Source: Flaccisagitta enflata (Eukaryota; Chaetognatha; Sagittoidea; Aphragmophora). From it: a DNA stretch of 64,000 nt. A program made the translations under genes and the position numbers. The notes under the pieces are model-generated. The model was not told the DNA's origin, searched no databases, and was given only the letters and a program-made list of their open reading frames with translations. The DNA lies in contig OZ231127.1 of NCBI GenBank assembly GCA_965153355.1, forward strand, positions 28,148,001 through 28,212,000, written 5' to 3'. The stretch's first letter is position 1, and each line of letters starts with the position of its first letter. Positions 9,622 to 23,580 of the stretch are shown one piece after another.

Positions 9622-10400
9622 CAGTATGATTGTTTCCGTTTGTAACATTTCATGACGACATAACTTGAAAAATTGTAGAGATAATCATGTTTTGAAAAAA
9701 GATAGTGAAAGATATTGAAAATACATTTTATGATATCAAACTCCCAAGATTTTTCAACAAAAATTTGATCCATATTTCTTACTATTAGTTGTAAGGCATA
9801 TTTGGCTAAAATGAATTGTTTTTCATGTTTTGAGATAAACTGTTTTTCTTTGGATTGCTCTTATTTCTAAACGATTTGACCTACAGATACCCGGTTGGTC
9901 TCAAATGAAAGATAATTTGAAGTAGTTTTAGAAATTAAAAAGAAAGAAACCGTTTTGGAAACACGTATCATAAAAAACATAAAAGAAATGGGATAATTTT
10001 TAAAAACTTATCAAAAGTACCTGCCTATAGTTAATAAATTGTATTCAAAACATCAAATCAGTGCTTACTTTTCAGAAAACCTTAAAACTAAATCAAATTA
10101 TCTTTAATTTGAGACCAATCTGGCATCTGTAGCTCAAACCGTTTAGAAATGAGAACAATTTGAAGGTAAACAGTCCATCTATTAAATTTTCCCAAATTTT
10201 TCAATTTGACAATTTGTCAAATTGGTCCTGTAGTTCATTTCTTCATGAGAGAATCAGATTTTTCTAAGTAGATCCTTTCATTGATATGTTATAAAATGTA
10301 TTTTTATAGTTTTTTAGGAACTTTTTTCAGAATTCAATTATTCTAATTACTTTTGAAATTACGTCGTCATGAAATGTTACAAACGAAAACAATCATACTG
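9622..10400. mobile_element. Tc1/mariner-type foldback MITE with TA TSD
   Basis: TA dinucleotides at 9620-9621 and 10401-10402 flank inverted ends CAGTATGATTGTTT(C/T)CGTTT that continue as 'GTAACATTTCATGACGAC'. Symmetry continues deep inside: the left arm has 'TTTCTAAACGATTTGACC' and 'TTGGTCTCAAATGAAAG', and both recur inverted near 10085-10155. The whole 779 bp can therefore fold back. No transposase frame. CAGT ends plus TA fit a Tc1/mariner-driven element. Confidence 0.85.
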
Positions 10401-10402
10401 TA

Positions 10403-11231
10403 GTAAAGTTAAGTAAACAAACCTTTTTTTACTTCGAGGAATCAAAATCATCAACGCCTCTTCACAGTTCAAAGTGCTCTGATGTTTCTCGTTCATAACA
10501 TCCACTGAATATTATTTTATTACCGAAACTAGTCCACAATTCACGGCCACACGGAACCAGTTCTAAATTGTATGCTACAGTCGCTAATGGTAGAGCTATA
10601 GCTAGAGCTGGGAAGTCGCTCTGCTTGAGCTATCAGCTGATCATCGTGTATAGCTGAACACACACACTCACTCGCATTTCATACCGGCACTCTTTTCTCT
10701 CGTATCAGCGTTACGACCGTCGGTCTTTAAAACCCCCTTCCATTGAAACACTTCGGGCGGAGGCGCCTAATTGACGTTGAACGCGAACTGAGGGTGCTTT
10801 GAAAATTGCGATGCCATTGAAAGTCTCTGTGTTAGTGTTACGTCGTGAATGCAGTAAGAGCGATAGACCGTGAGAGAGAGCTTAAAAACTAGGTTTGCGT
10901 AATGAATATTCTTTGTCCGATACACACTTTCAAATTTTCCACTAAATTACATCATTTTTGCATTATCGTCTTCATAGTGTATACTAACTATGATGATCAT
11001 TATCAAGATAAGGAGGTTTGTCAGTCTGTCGTGTTCCTTCACTATGATCAATGTGTGAAAATTGGTACATTTGTATCTTGTATAAATGGTCCTGGCCAAG
11101 TCATTTTCAGTGCTTAATAAATCATAATAGTTTGAATAGTAGTAGAGAACAACTTGTTGCGTTTTTGCTTTCATTGAATAAATTCTAGAATCATCATAAA
11201 TTGCAATGACTTGTAAAAGCCCGTCGCAAAG
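10403..11231. other. No gene recognised
   Basis: Fairly ordinary, less repetitive sequence with a few ATG frames of 60-100 codons on both strands around 10900-11240. No domain, splice pattern or repeat was recognised. Confidence 0.4.
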
Positions 11232-11339
11232 ATACACTTTTTTTTTTTTATAAGAGACAACCTTTTTTCAACTCAGCCTGAGTGTTCTTAAATTTCAAGT
11301 CATTTTCAGCCTCAAATTCTCTTAATTTGTTCTTATTTT

Positions 11340-11640
11340 TCCCTGACTTGATCCGTTATTACTAATACTATTACTGATACTATTATCACTACTATTGATA
11401 TAACTATCATTACTACTACTGTTACTGCTTCTGTTACTGCTACTACTACTACTGCTACTTCAACTACTACTAGTTCTACTCTACAACAACTAATATCACT
11501 ACTACTACTACTACTACTTTTACTACTACTACTATTACTACTACTTTTACTACTACTACTTTTACTACTACTACCTCTACTACTACTACTACTACTACCA
11601 CTACTACTACTACTATTATTACTTTTACTACTCTCAATTG
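11340..11640. repeat. (ACT)n trinucleotide array
   Basis: About 300 bp of degenerate ACT/TAC triplets inside MITE F1. The poly-Val frame on the minus strand is an artefact. Confidence 0.9.
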
Positions 11641-11945
11641 TAATAACAAGGCCAAGTAGGCCAACGATGCGTCCTCTGAGTGAATGTTTTTTATGAGTGA
11701 ATGTTCTTTATGAATGCATTTTTTATGAATGAATGTTTTTTATGAATGAATGTTATTAATGAATGAATGTTATTTATGAATGTATGCTACTTTTACTGGG
11801 TTAGGACAACTTTTCTGTTGAAAAAATACATGATTTTAATGTTTTTAATGAATGCCTTACCAACCGACCGACCGATTGACCAACCCTCCGACCAACCAAT
11901 TGACGGACACCGCCTATTATAGAGATGCGAGGACGCATCTAAAAA
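11641..11945 (-). mobile_element. Hairpin-ended element, family E, with ~15-bp internal array
   Basis: Tail 'AACAAGGCCAAGTAGGCCAA' then the distal stem copy GATGCGTCC (11666-11674), a degenerate array 'GAATGTTTTTTATGAAT', a (CCGA)-type tract and a perfect hairpin AGATGCGAGGACGCATCT at 11923-11940 followed by AAAAA. It lies inside MITE F1, so F1 is older. Confidence 0.8.
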
Positions 11946-12066
11946 CAAAAAAATTGACTGGGGCAAAAGTCAGCCTGAGCTATCTCTTATTTTGTTCTTA
12001 AATTTTCAGAGAATCTCAGCCTCATGTCTCTTATAAAAAAGTCTCTTATAAAAAAAAAGAAGTGTA

Positions 12067-12927
12067 GCCTTTGAAATTTCAATAAAGCTACTTTTTTCCA
12101 CCGGGGTCCTTAGATGCCTTGTCAGATCGACTAAATTTCTACACAAACATGCCACATTTTCCTCTCACCTCCTCCCTAACTGAAGTGGATTTAGATCCAC
12201 CAACGCAAAAAAAAAAAGAGGAAAAAAGGAATCTTTGTTACTCAAGTTTGCGTGAGTTTGAGACGAGGCCGAGGTGGCCTTGAATCATCCACTGATTTGT
12301 TCCTAAAGGGTTTAAACCACTTGAAAATTGAAACTTTCATTCCGCCTTCATTCTTTGCGGGAAAGGTTTTTTTTTTCTTTTCTTTTTTTACAAACATAAC
12401 TATGCTTGGGTATTTTTCTGATCTTTTCAACAAGAACCTAACAAATGATGCGTCCTTAGACTTAATGTGCTTTGAGTTAGAATGAGACTGACAGTAGCTA
12501 CTATCTTGGTCAAAGAGTCCGTCATGTTTTCTAATATTGTGGGCATTTTTTTTTAAAGAAATCATAGGAAAATCAATGACCATTAGAAAGCCCTGTGAAA
12601 ATGCGATCAAATGCCACCAAGCTAAGCTCTGTGGGTGCGGTCCAGTAGTCCTACAGTACTTGGTACAACACCCAAGGCCAAGCTCAGTTAGATTAGATTT
12701 TACAGGAGGAAGAGTGAAATGATTCACCTTGATCTGCGAGGTCAAAAACACTAATTTCTTTTTTTGAATTTTTGCATTTTTGTTTGAATATTTCCTCAAC
12801 AGAAGCATAGGAAAATCGGTGATTGTCGTAAAGAGCTGCAAAAGAACTTTTATTTGCCAACAAGTAGAACTCATTTGCTTAAATCATTTAAGTTTAACAG
12901 TAGAATCATTGCAAGCCAATACAGGGT
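12067..12927. other. AT-rich repeat-derived stretch with a 210-codon minus frame
   Basis: A minus-strand frame runs 12242-12874. Its N-terminal and middle parts resemble each other ('TDFPMLLLRK' and 'IDFPMISLKK'), because a ~230-bp DNA segment is duplicated here ('AGGAAAATC(A/G)(A/G)TGA' at 12568 and 12810). No known domain and no codon-like composition. Most likely a chance frame in an old repeat. Confidence 0.4.
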
Positions 12928-13048
12928 AAACAAGGCCAAGTAGGCCAATAAGGTGCGACGTGTGGATCGTCGAACGAATGCGTTACCCGACCGACAGACC
13001 GACCAACGGACACAGCCAGTTATAGAGGTGCTTTGTCGCACCTAAAAA
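12928..13048 (-). mobile_element. Hairpin-ended element, family D (minimal, ~120 bp)
   Basis: Tail 'AAACAAGGCCAAGTAGGCCA', distal stem copy AGGTGCGAC at 12951-12959, 'GTGTGGATCGTCGAACGAAT', a (CCGA)n tract, and hairpin AGGTGCTTTGTCGCACCT at 13026-13043 followed by AAAAA. Other copies lie at 49190-49306, 51265-51390 and 62664-62797. This is the shortest form of the superfamily, with no internal array. Confidence 0.85.
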
Positions 13049-13191
13049 GATAAACTGTTGAGAAACACGTTAGACACAGATCAATGATACTGTAATATGA
13101 GACTATAATAATCACTATGCAAGCAGTTGTTGTTGTCAAAATATGCATAGATAAACTTTCGTTCAAGAAGAACAGGTTTTGCTGATTGGGA

Positions 13192-13221
13192 AAAAAATCG
13201 AAAAACGTTTTTCGATTTTTT
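13192..13221. other. 30-bp perfect palindrome
   Basis: AAAAAATCGAAAAAC followed directly by its exact inverse complement. Loop-free dyad. Role unknown. Confidence 0.6.
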
Positions 13222-13445
13222 GAGTCCAGGGTTAGGAATTAATGCTTCCCTTTTTCGCTTGCACCAATTTGAGGGAGTTGAGGCAGAACTAGGCTTGCCC
13301 GAGGCTGGGGTTGAAATTGGTACAGGGTGAAAGAGGGCACTTTTTTACACCTTCTGGAAAAAAGCAGGCCTCTGTGGGACAAATACTTTTGGCGCTATGA
13401 ATTTTTGAATCTTTTTTTATTTTTTCACATTTTTTCAAAAATCTT

Positions 13446-14100
13446 TATTTTTCATCGATCTCAATTTTGGGCCCTAAGTATTAACAAAAATGAGTTCAGC
13501 AAAGGGCAGAGGGAGGGAGGGAGAGGGAGGGAAGGAGAGGGAGGGAGAGAGAGGGAAGGAGAGGGAGGGCAGGAGAGGGAGGGAAGGAGAGGGAAGGAAA
13601 GAGGGACAGGATTTTTCATCGATCTCAATTTTGAGCCCTAAGTAACAACAATAAGTTCAGCAGAGGGCTGAGGGAGGAAGGGAGGGAGAGGGAGGGAAAG
13701 GGAGGGAGAGGGAGGGGGAGGGAGGGAGGGAGAGGGGGAGAGAGAGGGAGAGGGAGGGAGAGGGGGAGGGAGAGGAAGGGAGAGGGGGTGGGAGAGGGGG
13801 AGGGAGAGGGAGGGAAAGGAAGGAGAGAGAGAGGGAGGAGAGAGAGAGGGAAAGAGATGGAGGTGAGGAGAGGGAGGGAGAGGGAGGGGAGGGGGAGGGA
13901 GAAAAGAGGGAGGGAGGGGAGGGAGAGAAGGAGAGAGAGAAGGAGGAGAGAGAGGGAGGGAGAGGGAGAGAGAGAGGGAGGGAGAGAGAGAGAGGGAGGG
14001 AGAGGGGGAGGGACAGAGGGAGGGAGGGAGGAAGAGAGGCAGAGAGGGAGGGAGAGAGGCCAGAGGGAGGGAGAGAAGGAGGGAGCAAAGGATGGAGACA
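13446..14100. repeat. Duplicated ~165-bp leader plus (GGGA)n purine tract
   Basis: 'TTCATCGATCTCAATTTTG' then '(A/G)GCCCTAAGTA' occurs at 13450 and 13615. Each is followed by 'GTTCAGCA(A/G)AGGG' and a long GGGA/GAGA tract (13505-13605 and 13666-14100). The 190-260-codon Ser/Leu/Pro frames on the minus strand and the Gly/Glu/Arg frame on the plus strand come from this tract. Confidence 0.9.
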
Positions 14101-14135
14101 GAGAGAGACAGAGAGAAGGTGAGAGACAGACAGAC

Positions 14136-14140
14136 AGACA

Positions 14141-14221
<81 letters not shown>

Positions 14222-14540
14222 GCTTGTAAATGAAATGAGGAGAAAGAAAAAACTGAAAAAAACAAAAGCAATTTTACGATTTTTTTCCGGTCGGCGAGAG
14301 CCGCCTTTACTGGTAAAATTCATTACGAGGACTCTAAATTTGACCAAGATAAAAGAATTCAATTTGTCTTGGTAATAAAAAAACGGGCAGACGGACACAG
14401 CATCTTTTAGAGTTGGGAGGGAGAATCTAAAAACGCTGCGTAAAGCTTGATTTGAAATTTAAGGTAGCTAATGACGTCCCCATTTGTAGCAGTCATGGCT
14501 GAAGAATAGCCTCATGGAAAAAAGGAGAAAAAGAAGAAGA

Positions 14541-14624
<84 letters not shown>

Positions 14625-14673
14625 TCACAAATGAACAGACAGAAATTCAGACACACAGACACACAGACACAAA

Positions 14674-14751
<78 letters not shown>
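14136..14751. repeat. (CA)n, then two (AG)n microsatellites
   Basis: (CA)n at about 14142-14218, (AG)n at about 14546-14622 and 14676-14751. Between them is unremarkable AT-rich sequence. Confidence 0.97.
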
Positions 14752-14752
<1 letters not shown>

Positions 14753-15264
14753 CTTTAGTGAAGAGCAGGGAAGTGGGGGGGGGGAGAGAGACAGATAACT
14801 CGATGATGCGCTTCAGGCGGAATAATCACATGAGTCATGAGCCATTAATGGCGAGTTTTAGGAGTGGAGGGGGAAATTTTGTTTGTTCAGGAGGCGCTGA
14901 AAAAAATGAGGCATTCCATCGTTCCTCATCATGAGAAATATGCAAGCAAGAGCCACTTGAAAATATGGAGTGCTTTAGCCATCAGAAAATAGGTTCTAGC
15001 TTTTATCCCTCTTCTATTCTTTTTCAATAACAAAAATTTGGAAATAATTTGAATAGAAGAAAAAATCGAAAACAACAACAACAAAAACAATGGCGTTTCA
15101 TGTTCAAAACCCTGTTTAAGTAAGACACGTGTGGTAGAGCCAACAATCTGATTTCGTGAGTGATGAAAGAGTCTTTTTTCATTATCAAGCCAATTCTAAA
15201 ATCTCACCATAAACGCCTGGCGCCGCTTTAGGATAATCTTTCATCGGTCAGACATCCGCTCTGT

Positions 15265-15266
<2 letters not shown>

Positions 15267-15315
<49 letters not shown>

Positions 15316-15394
15316 GCGTGCGCGCGCATTTGCGCATGTGTGTGTGTCTGTGTCTGTGTGTCTGTGTGTGATTGTGCTCGCAAGTGTGCGTGTG

Positions 15395-15461
<67 letters not shown>
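15267..15461. repeat. Compound (GT)n microsatellite
   Basis: Pure GT at 15267-15314, degenerate GT/GC at 15315-15397, pure GT at 15398-15461. Confidence 0.97.
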
Positions 15462-15464
<3 letters not shown>

Positions 15465-15812
15465 GTATGAGTGTTTTTTTACAGGGGCAGTTATGTGAAA
15501 AAGACCAAGTTTAGTTGCGATAATATATTTCTGTTTCATAACTTTCTCGACGCGTGAAAAGAAAACAACATCCCGCATTTGACAGAAGACTGACAAAAGC
15601 TCAAAGATATGCAAATGAGCGAGGAACTTAAAAAAAGGATAATATAAGAAGTTTGCTGTGAATATAACGCATGGAAACTGTTCACTCTCAAGGGAAAGAT
15701 GGCATCCAGACGCTGCATTGCAGAGGAACAGAGGAGACTAAAGAAAGAAGTCAAATTCAAAAGGAAAGAATTCAACGAGGGGAAGTGGGGCAGAGAGAGA
15801 GAGGGGGGGAGA

Positions 15813-16630
<818 letters not shown>

Positions 16631-17180
16631 CTCCCATTTTCCTCTGCTACCGAAGTTGGGTGAAAATGCAATGTGCGGATCTGACATGACAGTCGTAGTC
16701 ATGTCAGGGAATCTGGTTCTTCAAGCAATTCTTGTGGCAATACGCTAAGAATGTGTCAACGCAGTGACGGCTAAAGAATAGAGGCAAGAAAAGAGGAAAC
16801 AATAAAAAAGTTATTGTATCATCGCGGTATAAGTTTATATAAGAAGTCGGCTTCTTCAAAACGAAACAGATTTGACAAACAATAAGAAGAAGAAGAAGAA
16901 TAAAAAAATCACGATGATGGAAAAAACCTCAGATAAAACTGGTGAAAATACGAGGTACAGATGCTTTTTGAGATACGTTGGATGACGAGGGGAGATGAAT
17001 GCGTTCAGAGGTGTGAATAGAATGAGAGATGCAGAGAAATAGAAAGATGGGTACGAGGAAGGAAGGGGGGGAGAGGAATGGTGCGTTTTGAGACAAGATG
17101 AGAACAATGGTATGGCGCCGTCGCTCAGTCTTCAACGGGACTAAATGAGTAAAATGTTCACTGAAATAGGCGTCCATTAG
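16631..17180. other. No gene recognised
   Basis: Mixed sequence with a short (AAG)n tract near 16880-16900. The minus-strand 82-83-codon frames here overlap in different frames and have no domain. Confidence 0.4.
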
Positions 17181-17222
17181 ATGTTGTCTAATGACTCTGA
17201 AAAAAGAACGAGAGAAAGTGAG

Positions 17223-17560
<338 letters not shown>

Positions 17561-17723
17561 CAGATTAGAGAAAGTGAGAGAGACAGAGAGACAGAGAGAC
17601 AGAGATGGAATAGCATAGGCACGAGTGAGAGAGACAGATCTTTAGATGGGTGATGACGACTGTTTCCCAAAGGACAAGAGAAACAAGAAATGATCCTTGG
17701 TAGAAAAAAAAGCCATTGAAAAG

Positions 17724-18197
17724 CTAGTCATCCAAGGATCGCACATGGTCAGCGGTACCCGATGCCCTGCTTGGAGTGATCAAGTGAAGTAGTGGCCCCG
17801 AAGGGCTGTAGGACACGGGGGAATTTCAAGACGTCGTGAGGCGGATTTGAAGTCGGGATGGCAGAATTTTGTCCAAAAGTGCAGATTTGAGGTTTGGGGG
17901 CAGGCTTGAGACCTAGAGGACAAATTTGAGGCCTGAAGAGTTGATTTGAGGTCTGCAGGGCTAATTTGAGGTCTGGAGGACTGATTTGAGGTCTTGAGGG
18001 CAGATATGAGGTCTGGAGAGCTGACTTGAGCTCTTGAGGGCAAAGTTGAGGTCTGAAAGGGCTAATTTGAGGGCTCAAAGGGCCAAATTAGGCCTGAGAA
18101 TGCTGACTTGAAGCTCTGATGGCCAAGGGGGGGGACGGAAGGATGGAAGGACGGAGGGACGTCTCGAAATTCCCCCCTGTGTCCTACAGGGCATCGG
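17724..18197. mobile_element. Palindromic 'GGGCAGCGGCCCC' family element (copy C2)
   Basis: It begins 'CTAGTCATCCAAGGATCGCA' then 'CATGGTCAGCGGTACCCGAT', has the left arm 'GGCCCCGAAGGGCTGTAGGA', an array of ~20-bp units 'TTTGAGGTCTGGAGGGCTGA' (17880-18110), and the right arm 'AATTCCCCCCTGTGTCCTAC' then AGGGCATCGG. The start is shared almost base for base with 20688-20740. Confidence 0.7.
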
Positions 18198-18205
18198 CAT
18201 AGGAT

Positions 18206-18318
<113 letters not shown>

Positions 18319-18428
18319 TGAGAAGTACAAAAAAGAGAAATGGGAGAAAAGAATCAAGAAAAGCGCAAAAATGCGATTCAAGAGGCGCAAAGGATAGAAC
18401 GAAACAAAGGGAGAAGAAAACAAAAGAG

Positions 18429-18556
18429 ACAAGGCCGGATACGCGGTCGATAAGAAGTCGCTGCTTGCGGGTTGGCCGGAGCAGTAACGCAGAGAGGCAG
18501 GGGCAATATGTGGGTGAACGGGGGCTGTAATGTGTCTTAGCAGGAGCAATACTGCT
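18429..18556 (-). mobile_element. Family A hairpin-ended element, distal half only
   Basis: 'ACAAGGCCGGATACGCGGTC', 'GGGTTGGCCGGAGCAGTAAC' and 'GGCAGGGGCAATATGTGGGT' are a worn copy of the distal part of family A. The hairpin end is not found. Confidence 0.4.
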
Positions 18557-18996
18557 TAGAAATCAGAGACTTTGGACAGACGCGACAACGCAAAGGAAAG
18601 TTTATTGAAGTTTAGTTTTGCTCTGTCTCTTACAGCCTTTGGTATTTCGATTGTCTTTGTGTTGATTTCTCCATCCATATGTCTGTGTCTTTGTCCACTA
18701 GATTGTCAGTTTCTTGCTTTATCTTTTCCTCATTCTCTCTGTCTCTCTCAGTCTCTCTCTCAGTCTCTCTCTCAGTCTCTCTCTCTCAGTCTCTCCCTCT
18801 CTTTCTTTTTGTGCTGACAAAGCCCGTTCAAAAATGCCTCGGCAGGTCAACCGGTATGTTGATTCCATTTGAATCGCATTTTAAATCCTGGACCTTAAAT
18901 TCTTTTGGACCCATTCAACATCGAACTTTTCGACTAAAGATTCATTTAATGACGAGGTATTTCGGGTGTCAAAAGAACCGCTGGTAATTCTTTCAA

Positions 18997-19413
18997 CTAC
19001 ACTCATTTCTTTGACTAAGAACCTTGTTTATAAGAACATTGAGGCTCAGATGTGGAAAAAAATAAGAACAATCATAAGAACATCACCAGCCTCAAAAAAG
19101 AGGAATTTATGAATATTTATACTTTACTTGCTTCAAAAACTGCAGTGATCATGAAGAATTGTGGAAGTAATACTGAATAATTATAACAATTGACTTCAAT
19201 CACTATTACATTTCTAATCACGGTTTTTGCTCTCATATCCATTCAATTGGCAATCAGTGTTGGGTAAATGGATAAAAGAGCATTCCTGTATATGCCAGCA
19301 ATTGGAAAAATAAGAACATCCTAAGAACAATTTGAGCCTCAAATCGATGAAAAAATAAGAACACTGAGCCTCAGAAAAAAATTACATGTTCTTATAAAAA
19401 CAAATGAGTGTAG
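18997..19413. mobile_element. 'CTACACTCATTT...TATAAGAAC' MITE (F3)
   Basis: Ends: left 'CTACACTCATTTCTTTGACT' then 'TTATAAGAACA'; right 'TGTTCTTATAAAAACAAATG' then AGTGTAG. Internal 'AGCCTCA' and 'AATAAGAACA' motifs mirror across the element. 417 bp, no coding capacity. Confidence 0.65.
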
Positions 19414-20687
19414 GGCTGATTGATTCTTCAAGCCGAGTTAAAGCGAAAAGCCTTTAACATCGCGTCAGAAGTTTGTAAACATTTTGACAATGAAATTGTG
19501 AGAGTGGAAAAGAACTCAATAAAGGAAAAGTGTCTTCTTAGTCCTTTAGTTTTACTCCGCTGACCTCAAGAAAGACAGTGATCCTGAAAATATCGACACA
19601 TGTTATGGACCAAGGTCGGACTGAGGCCCGCACAAACTAAAGGGTGGACGGGCGGACTAAGTGATCTGTTGCTCCACGTAGCACGCAACTGTAGACGATC
19701 AATCTGCCGTTCAAGAGGCTTTTTGAATAAGCTTATTCTACCATAACCGAATGATAGAAAATGAAACTTAGTAGTTAGATGAATCGATCGTATGGATTTC
19801 TACTAAGTTTTAGAGTAACTTCTTTTGCAAGGCAAAGTGGAAACGAGTCTTGTGAAAAAAAGGTTTATGGAACTCATAAACTACTACGAATGACGATACA
19901 GATGGAAGAAGACCTCAAATGCAAACAAAGACGTCTTTGCGCTTGGGACGAGGCTGAGATGCGCGTTAGAGAGAACGTAATGAACTGCAGATTCCGTTTG
20001 ACTCACAACAGCTTAGATTTCTCTACCTAATGATGCATCGAAAATTGCCTCCGCCTGATCGAATCGAGAGAAAACAGAAAGAAAAAGAATTAATTTTCGC
20101 TGAATGATAGCCTCGTCTCTAACTAAACGCCCCCCTGCCCCTAACGAGTCAACTCCTGCTTTATTACCCTTCCCTCCCATCTTCTTTACCCTTCATCCTT
20201 CCCCGTCTTTCCCGAACCTTTATCCTTCGTTACCCTTTACGCACTCTTTACTTTCGCCTTCCCTCTGCCTTCTCCTCTAAGTAATCTTTCTTTTTTTTTT
20301 TTTCACATCACCATGTAGTCTTTTTGTACTCCGCCACAGTGTGATCATTATGCAACAAGGACGGTTCCACAGCCAATAAGTTGTCGCTTGAGAGTGGGCA
20401 TGTAGCAGTTATGGGATGGTTTGGGGCAGAATTACAGGTGCGTAGCACGCAACTAAAAAGTTAGTGAGCTAGTATTCTTTCATTTATCGTCTACTACTCA
20501 ACTAATACTACTTGCCTCTTTCTTGTCTCTGATTCATCGTTTCACTTACCGCACGAATAAAAAAGACCTACATATCTATAAATCAGCAAAACACATAAAA
20601 AGATTAAACAGTTCTGGTTAAGATGTGTCTGAAGATCTTCAAAAAAAAAAATCATTCTTCAGGTCTGTATTGGTTTATGCATCTTTA
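19414..20687. other. No gene recognised
   Basis: Mixed sequence. A family A-like trace lies near 19660-19695 ('GCTCCACGTAGCACGCAACT'), and 'GTGCGTAGCACGCAACTAAA' lies near 20440. A C/T-rich strip runs 20120-20290. An 83-codon plus frame (19779-20030) has no recognisable domain. Confidence 0.45.
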
Positions 20688-21252
20688 ACTAGTCATCCAA
20701 GGATCGCACATGGTCAGCGGTACCCGATGCCCTGCTTGTAGTGATTAGCTGCAGAGGTGGAGTGAGAGCAGGGCAGCGGCCCCAAAGGGCAATGTCCTGT
20801 AGGACACAGGGGTGAATTTCCAGACGTCCTGAGAAGGCACATTTGAGGCCTTTGTGGCTACTTTCTTTGTTATTCAATGAGAACATTGAATTTTTTTCCA
20901 TTTCATTGTCAATTTGCCATGTTATTCAATAAGAATTTTGCATTTATTTCAAAATTTTGTCAATTTTCCATGTTATTCAACAGGGATTTCCCATATTTTT
21001 AACTTCTAGTAAATTTTCCATGTTATTCAATGAGAATTTCAGATTTTTTTCATTTATCAATTTTCATGTTATTCAGTGGAAATTTTGCATTTCTTCAATT
21101 TTCCATGTTATTCAAGGGGAACATGAGGCTCAGAAGCTTTGGCGGGGGGGGGGGGGGAGGGGAAGGACGTACATACGGATGTACGGATGGACGGACGTCT
21201 GGAAATTCACCCCTGTGTCCTACAGGACATCGGCCCTTTGGGGCCGCTGCCC
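20688..21252. mobile_element. Palindromic 'GGGCAGCGGCCCC' family element (copy C3)
   Basis: Head as in C2. Left arm 'GGGCAGCGGCCCCAAAGGGC' (20771) then 'TGTCCTGTAGGACACAGGGG'. Right arm, inverted, ends at 21252 ('GGGGCCGCTGCCC'). Between them is an AT-rich array of 40-60-bp units built on 'CCATGTTATTCAA' (20870-21120). Same arms as C1 and C2 but an unrelated array. Confidence 0.8.
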
Positions 21253-21568
21253 AAAAAGGGATTAAAATAATACAATGGGCAATGATTTCATTGTAACTAA
21301 TGCCATTTCTAAAAAAGATAAGAAGGCTATACAAGATTGGCGCCAAATGACATTAAGGGACAGAAAAATGGCTTTCAAATGGTCCAATATTTTGCTCAGT
21401 TTTTCTTTTTCCTATCTATAAGCTAAAATAGTCATTTAAAAGTGCGTCTTTTCTATCCGTATCATGTCTGTTTGTCTGGCTGCCGCTCCCTTGTTTTTTC
21501 TCCAGATATACATATATATATATATACATATCCCTTTCTCTCTGCCAGTGTGTAACAGCTGTCTGTCT

Positions 21569-21758
<190 letters not shown>

Positions 21759-22020
21759 CCCCCCCCCTTCTCGTTTCACCCTTGATTCGAATTTGGACCG
21801 CCCCATAAAATCAGCAAATTCCTCCACTAAAACGCATCGCGAGCAGGTTTTCGCTGTTTCAGACACGAAAGAAAGAATCAAAGGCAGGATTTAGGTCAAT
21901 CTGGACATCGCCTCGCTGCAGAACCACGATGCCTCAATGGATCGAAAGCGAGAAAAAAAAACTAGAAAGAAACGAATGAAATAAAAGAGAGGCGAGAGAA
22001 TAGAAACAGAAAGCAAGCAG

Positions 22021-22336
<316 letters not shown>

Positions 22337-22379
22337 CTCAGGAATGAGTGAGTGACGATAATGATGACGTCATGTTTTT

Positions 22380-23030
22380 TTTCCTAGTCGAAGCAGTTAT
22401 CACGCTTCTCTAGATGGCGTCCTAGATAGCAGATGAACTTTGAGTTGTGACATTCACTGCAATCAAGAAATGTGACGAAATCGTTCGCTCTAAATACGTC
22501 CAAAAAAGCAATTCGTAAAAAGTCTAGTTTGACTAAATACATTAATAAAGATTATATTATAATAGTAAGAAATCTGCTTGTAAACAACGAAATTTTAGCG
22601 ATTTAATCGCTTCAAGCATACGTTAATTGAACAAGTTGCGGTTGGACAGGGCCAAATGAACGAAAAACCCTCGTTTTGTTTAGTTTGTTTTGCCGCCAGA
22701 CGTAAATTGTCGATGGACATACAGACGGACGATCCAACGAAAAACAAATTAACAACAAATGGAGCTGTGTACACGGTACTAAAGCTGCTGTGAAGCAACC
22801 GGAAAAAAAGAAACGAAGAATTAAGAGCTGCCAATGCCTACGTTGACTAATCGTCCTCACGTAAACACGCCCGAGTAACGGCACAATAAAACCCGATAAC
22901 GACCGATAGACGCTCCAATTCTGATTAAAGAAGAACCTCAAATGTGGTAAGAAAACGGTCCCAATCATCTTTCGGCGCAGTTAGTTTAGCCTACATTTAA
23001 AGTGAGAAAAAAAGACGGAACGAGCAAAAG
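22380..23030. other. No gene recognised
   Basis: Non-repetitive sequence. The minus frames of 79 and 118 codons (22595-22968) overlap and show no domain. Confidence 0.4.
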
Positions 23031-23038
23031 AGAGAGAG

Positions 23039-23164
<126 letters not shown>

Positions 23165-23490
23165 AAAAGAGAGAGAAACGCGAACATAAATGCGGGTACA
23201 CACTTGCTCACAAATGAAACACCATCTCTACATGACATTGATCTTAACAAGATCAAGACAGGGCAAAACTCACAGAAGAACGGACCGACTGACCGACATG
23301 GCATGTCCGCGACTAAAAACAAAAGATCAATGCTAAGTTTTGTAAGGCCTCGACAGTTTGAAGCTGTGGAAGTTGCTTGAACCACAATCAACAAGACTGT
23401 AACCAAGCAAAGCGAGCGTCTGAGAGCAGGTGCATTTTAACGGCAATGCAGAAATGAGGCCTCACATGAGGCATTCACATTTCACATCAT

Positions 23491-23580
<90 letters not shown>

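Larger units (their letters stand above)
11232..12066. mobile_element. 'ACACTTTTTT...TATAAGA' MITE, interrupted copy (F1)
   Basis: Inverted ends: left 'TACACTTTTTTTTTTTATAAG', right 'CTTATAAAAAAAAAGAAGTGTA'. Internal marks 'GTTCTTAAATTTC' and 'CAGCCTCA' occur towards both ends in mirror order. The middle holds a (TAC)n-type array (11340-11640) and a nested hairpin-ended element (11641-11945). Sister copies lie at 18997-19413 and 42677-43177. Confidence 0.65.

Noticed and set aside
12242-12874. 210-codon minus-strand frame
   Set aside because: Internal self-similarity traces to a DNA duplication in an old repeat. No domain, start context or splice evidence.
13625-14398. 257-codon minus-strand frame and its overlapping partners on both strands
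   Set aside because: Composed of Ser/Leu/Pro or Val/Cys runs from (GGGA)n and (CA)n. All three frames are open on the same repeat, so the openness is not evidence of coding.
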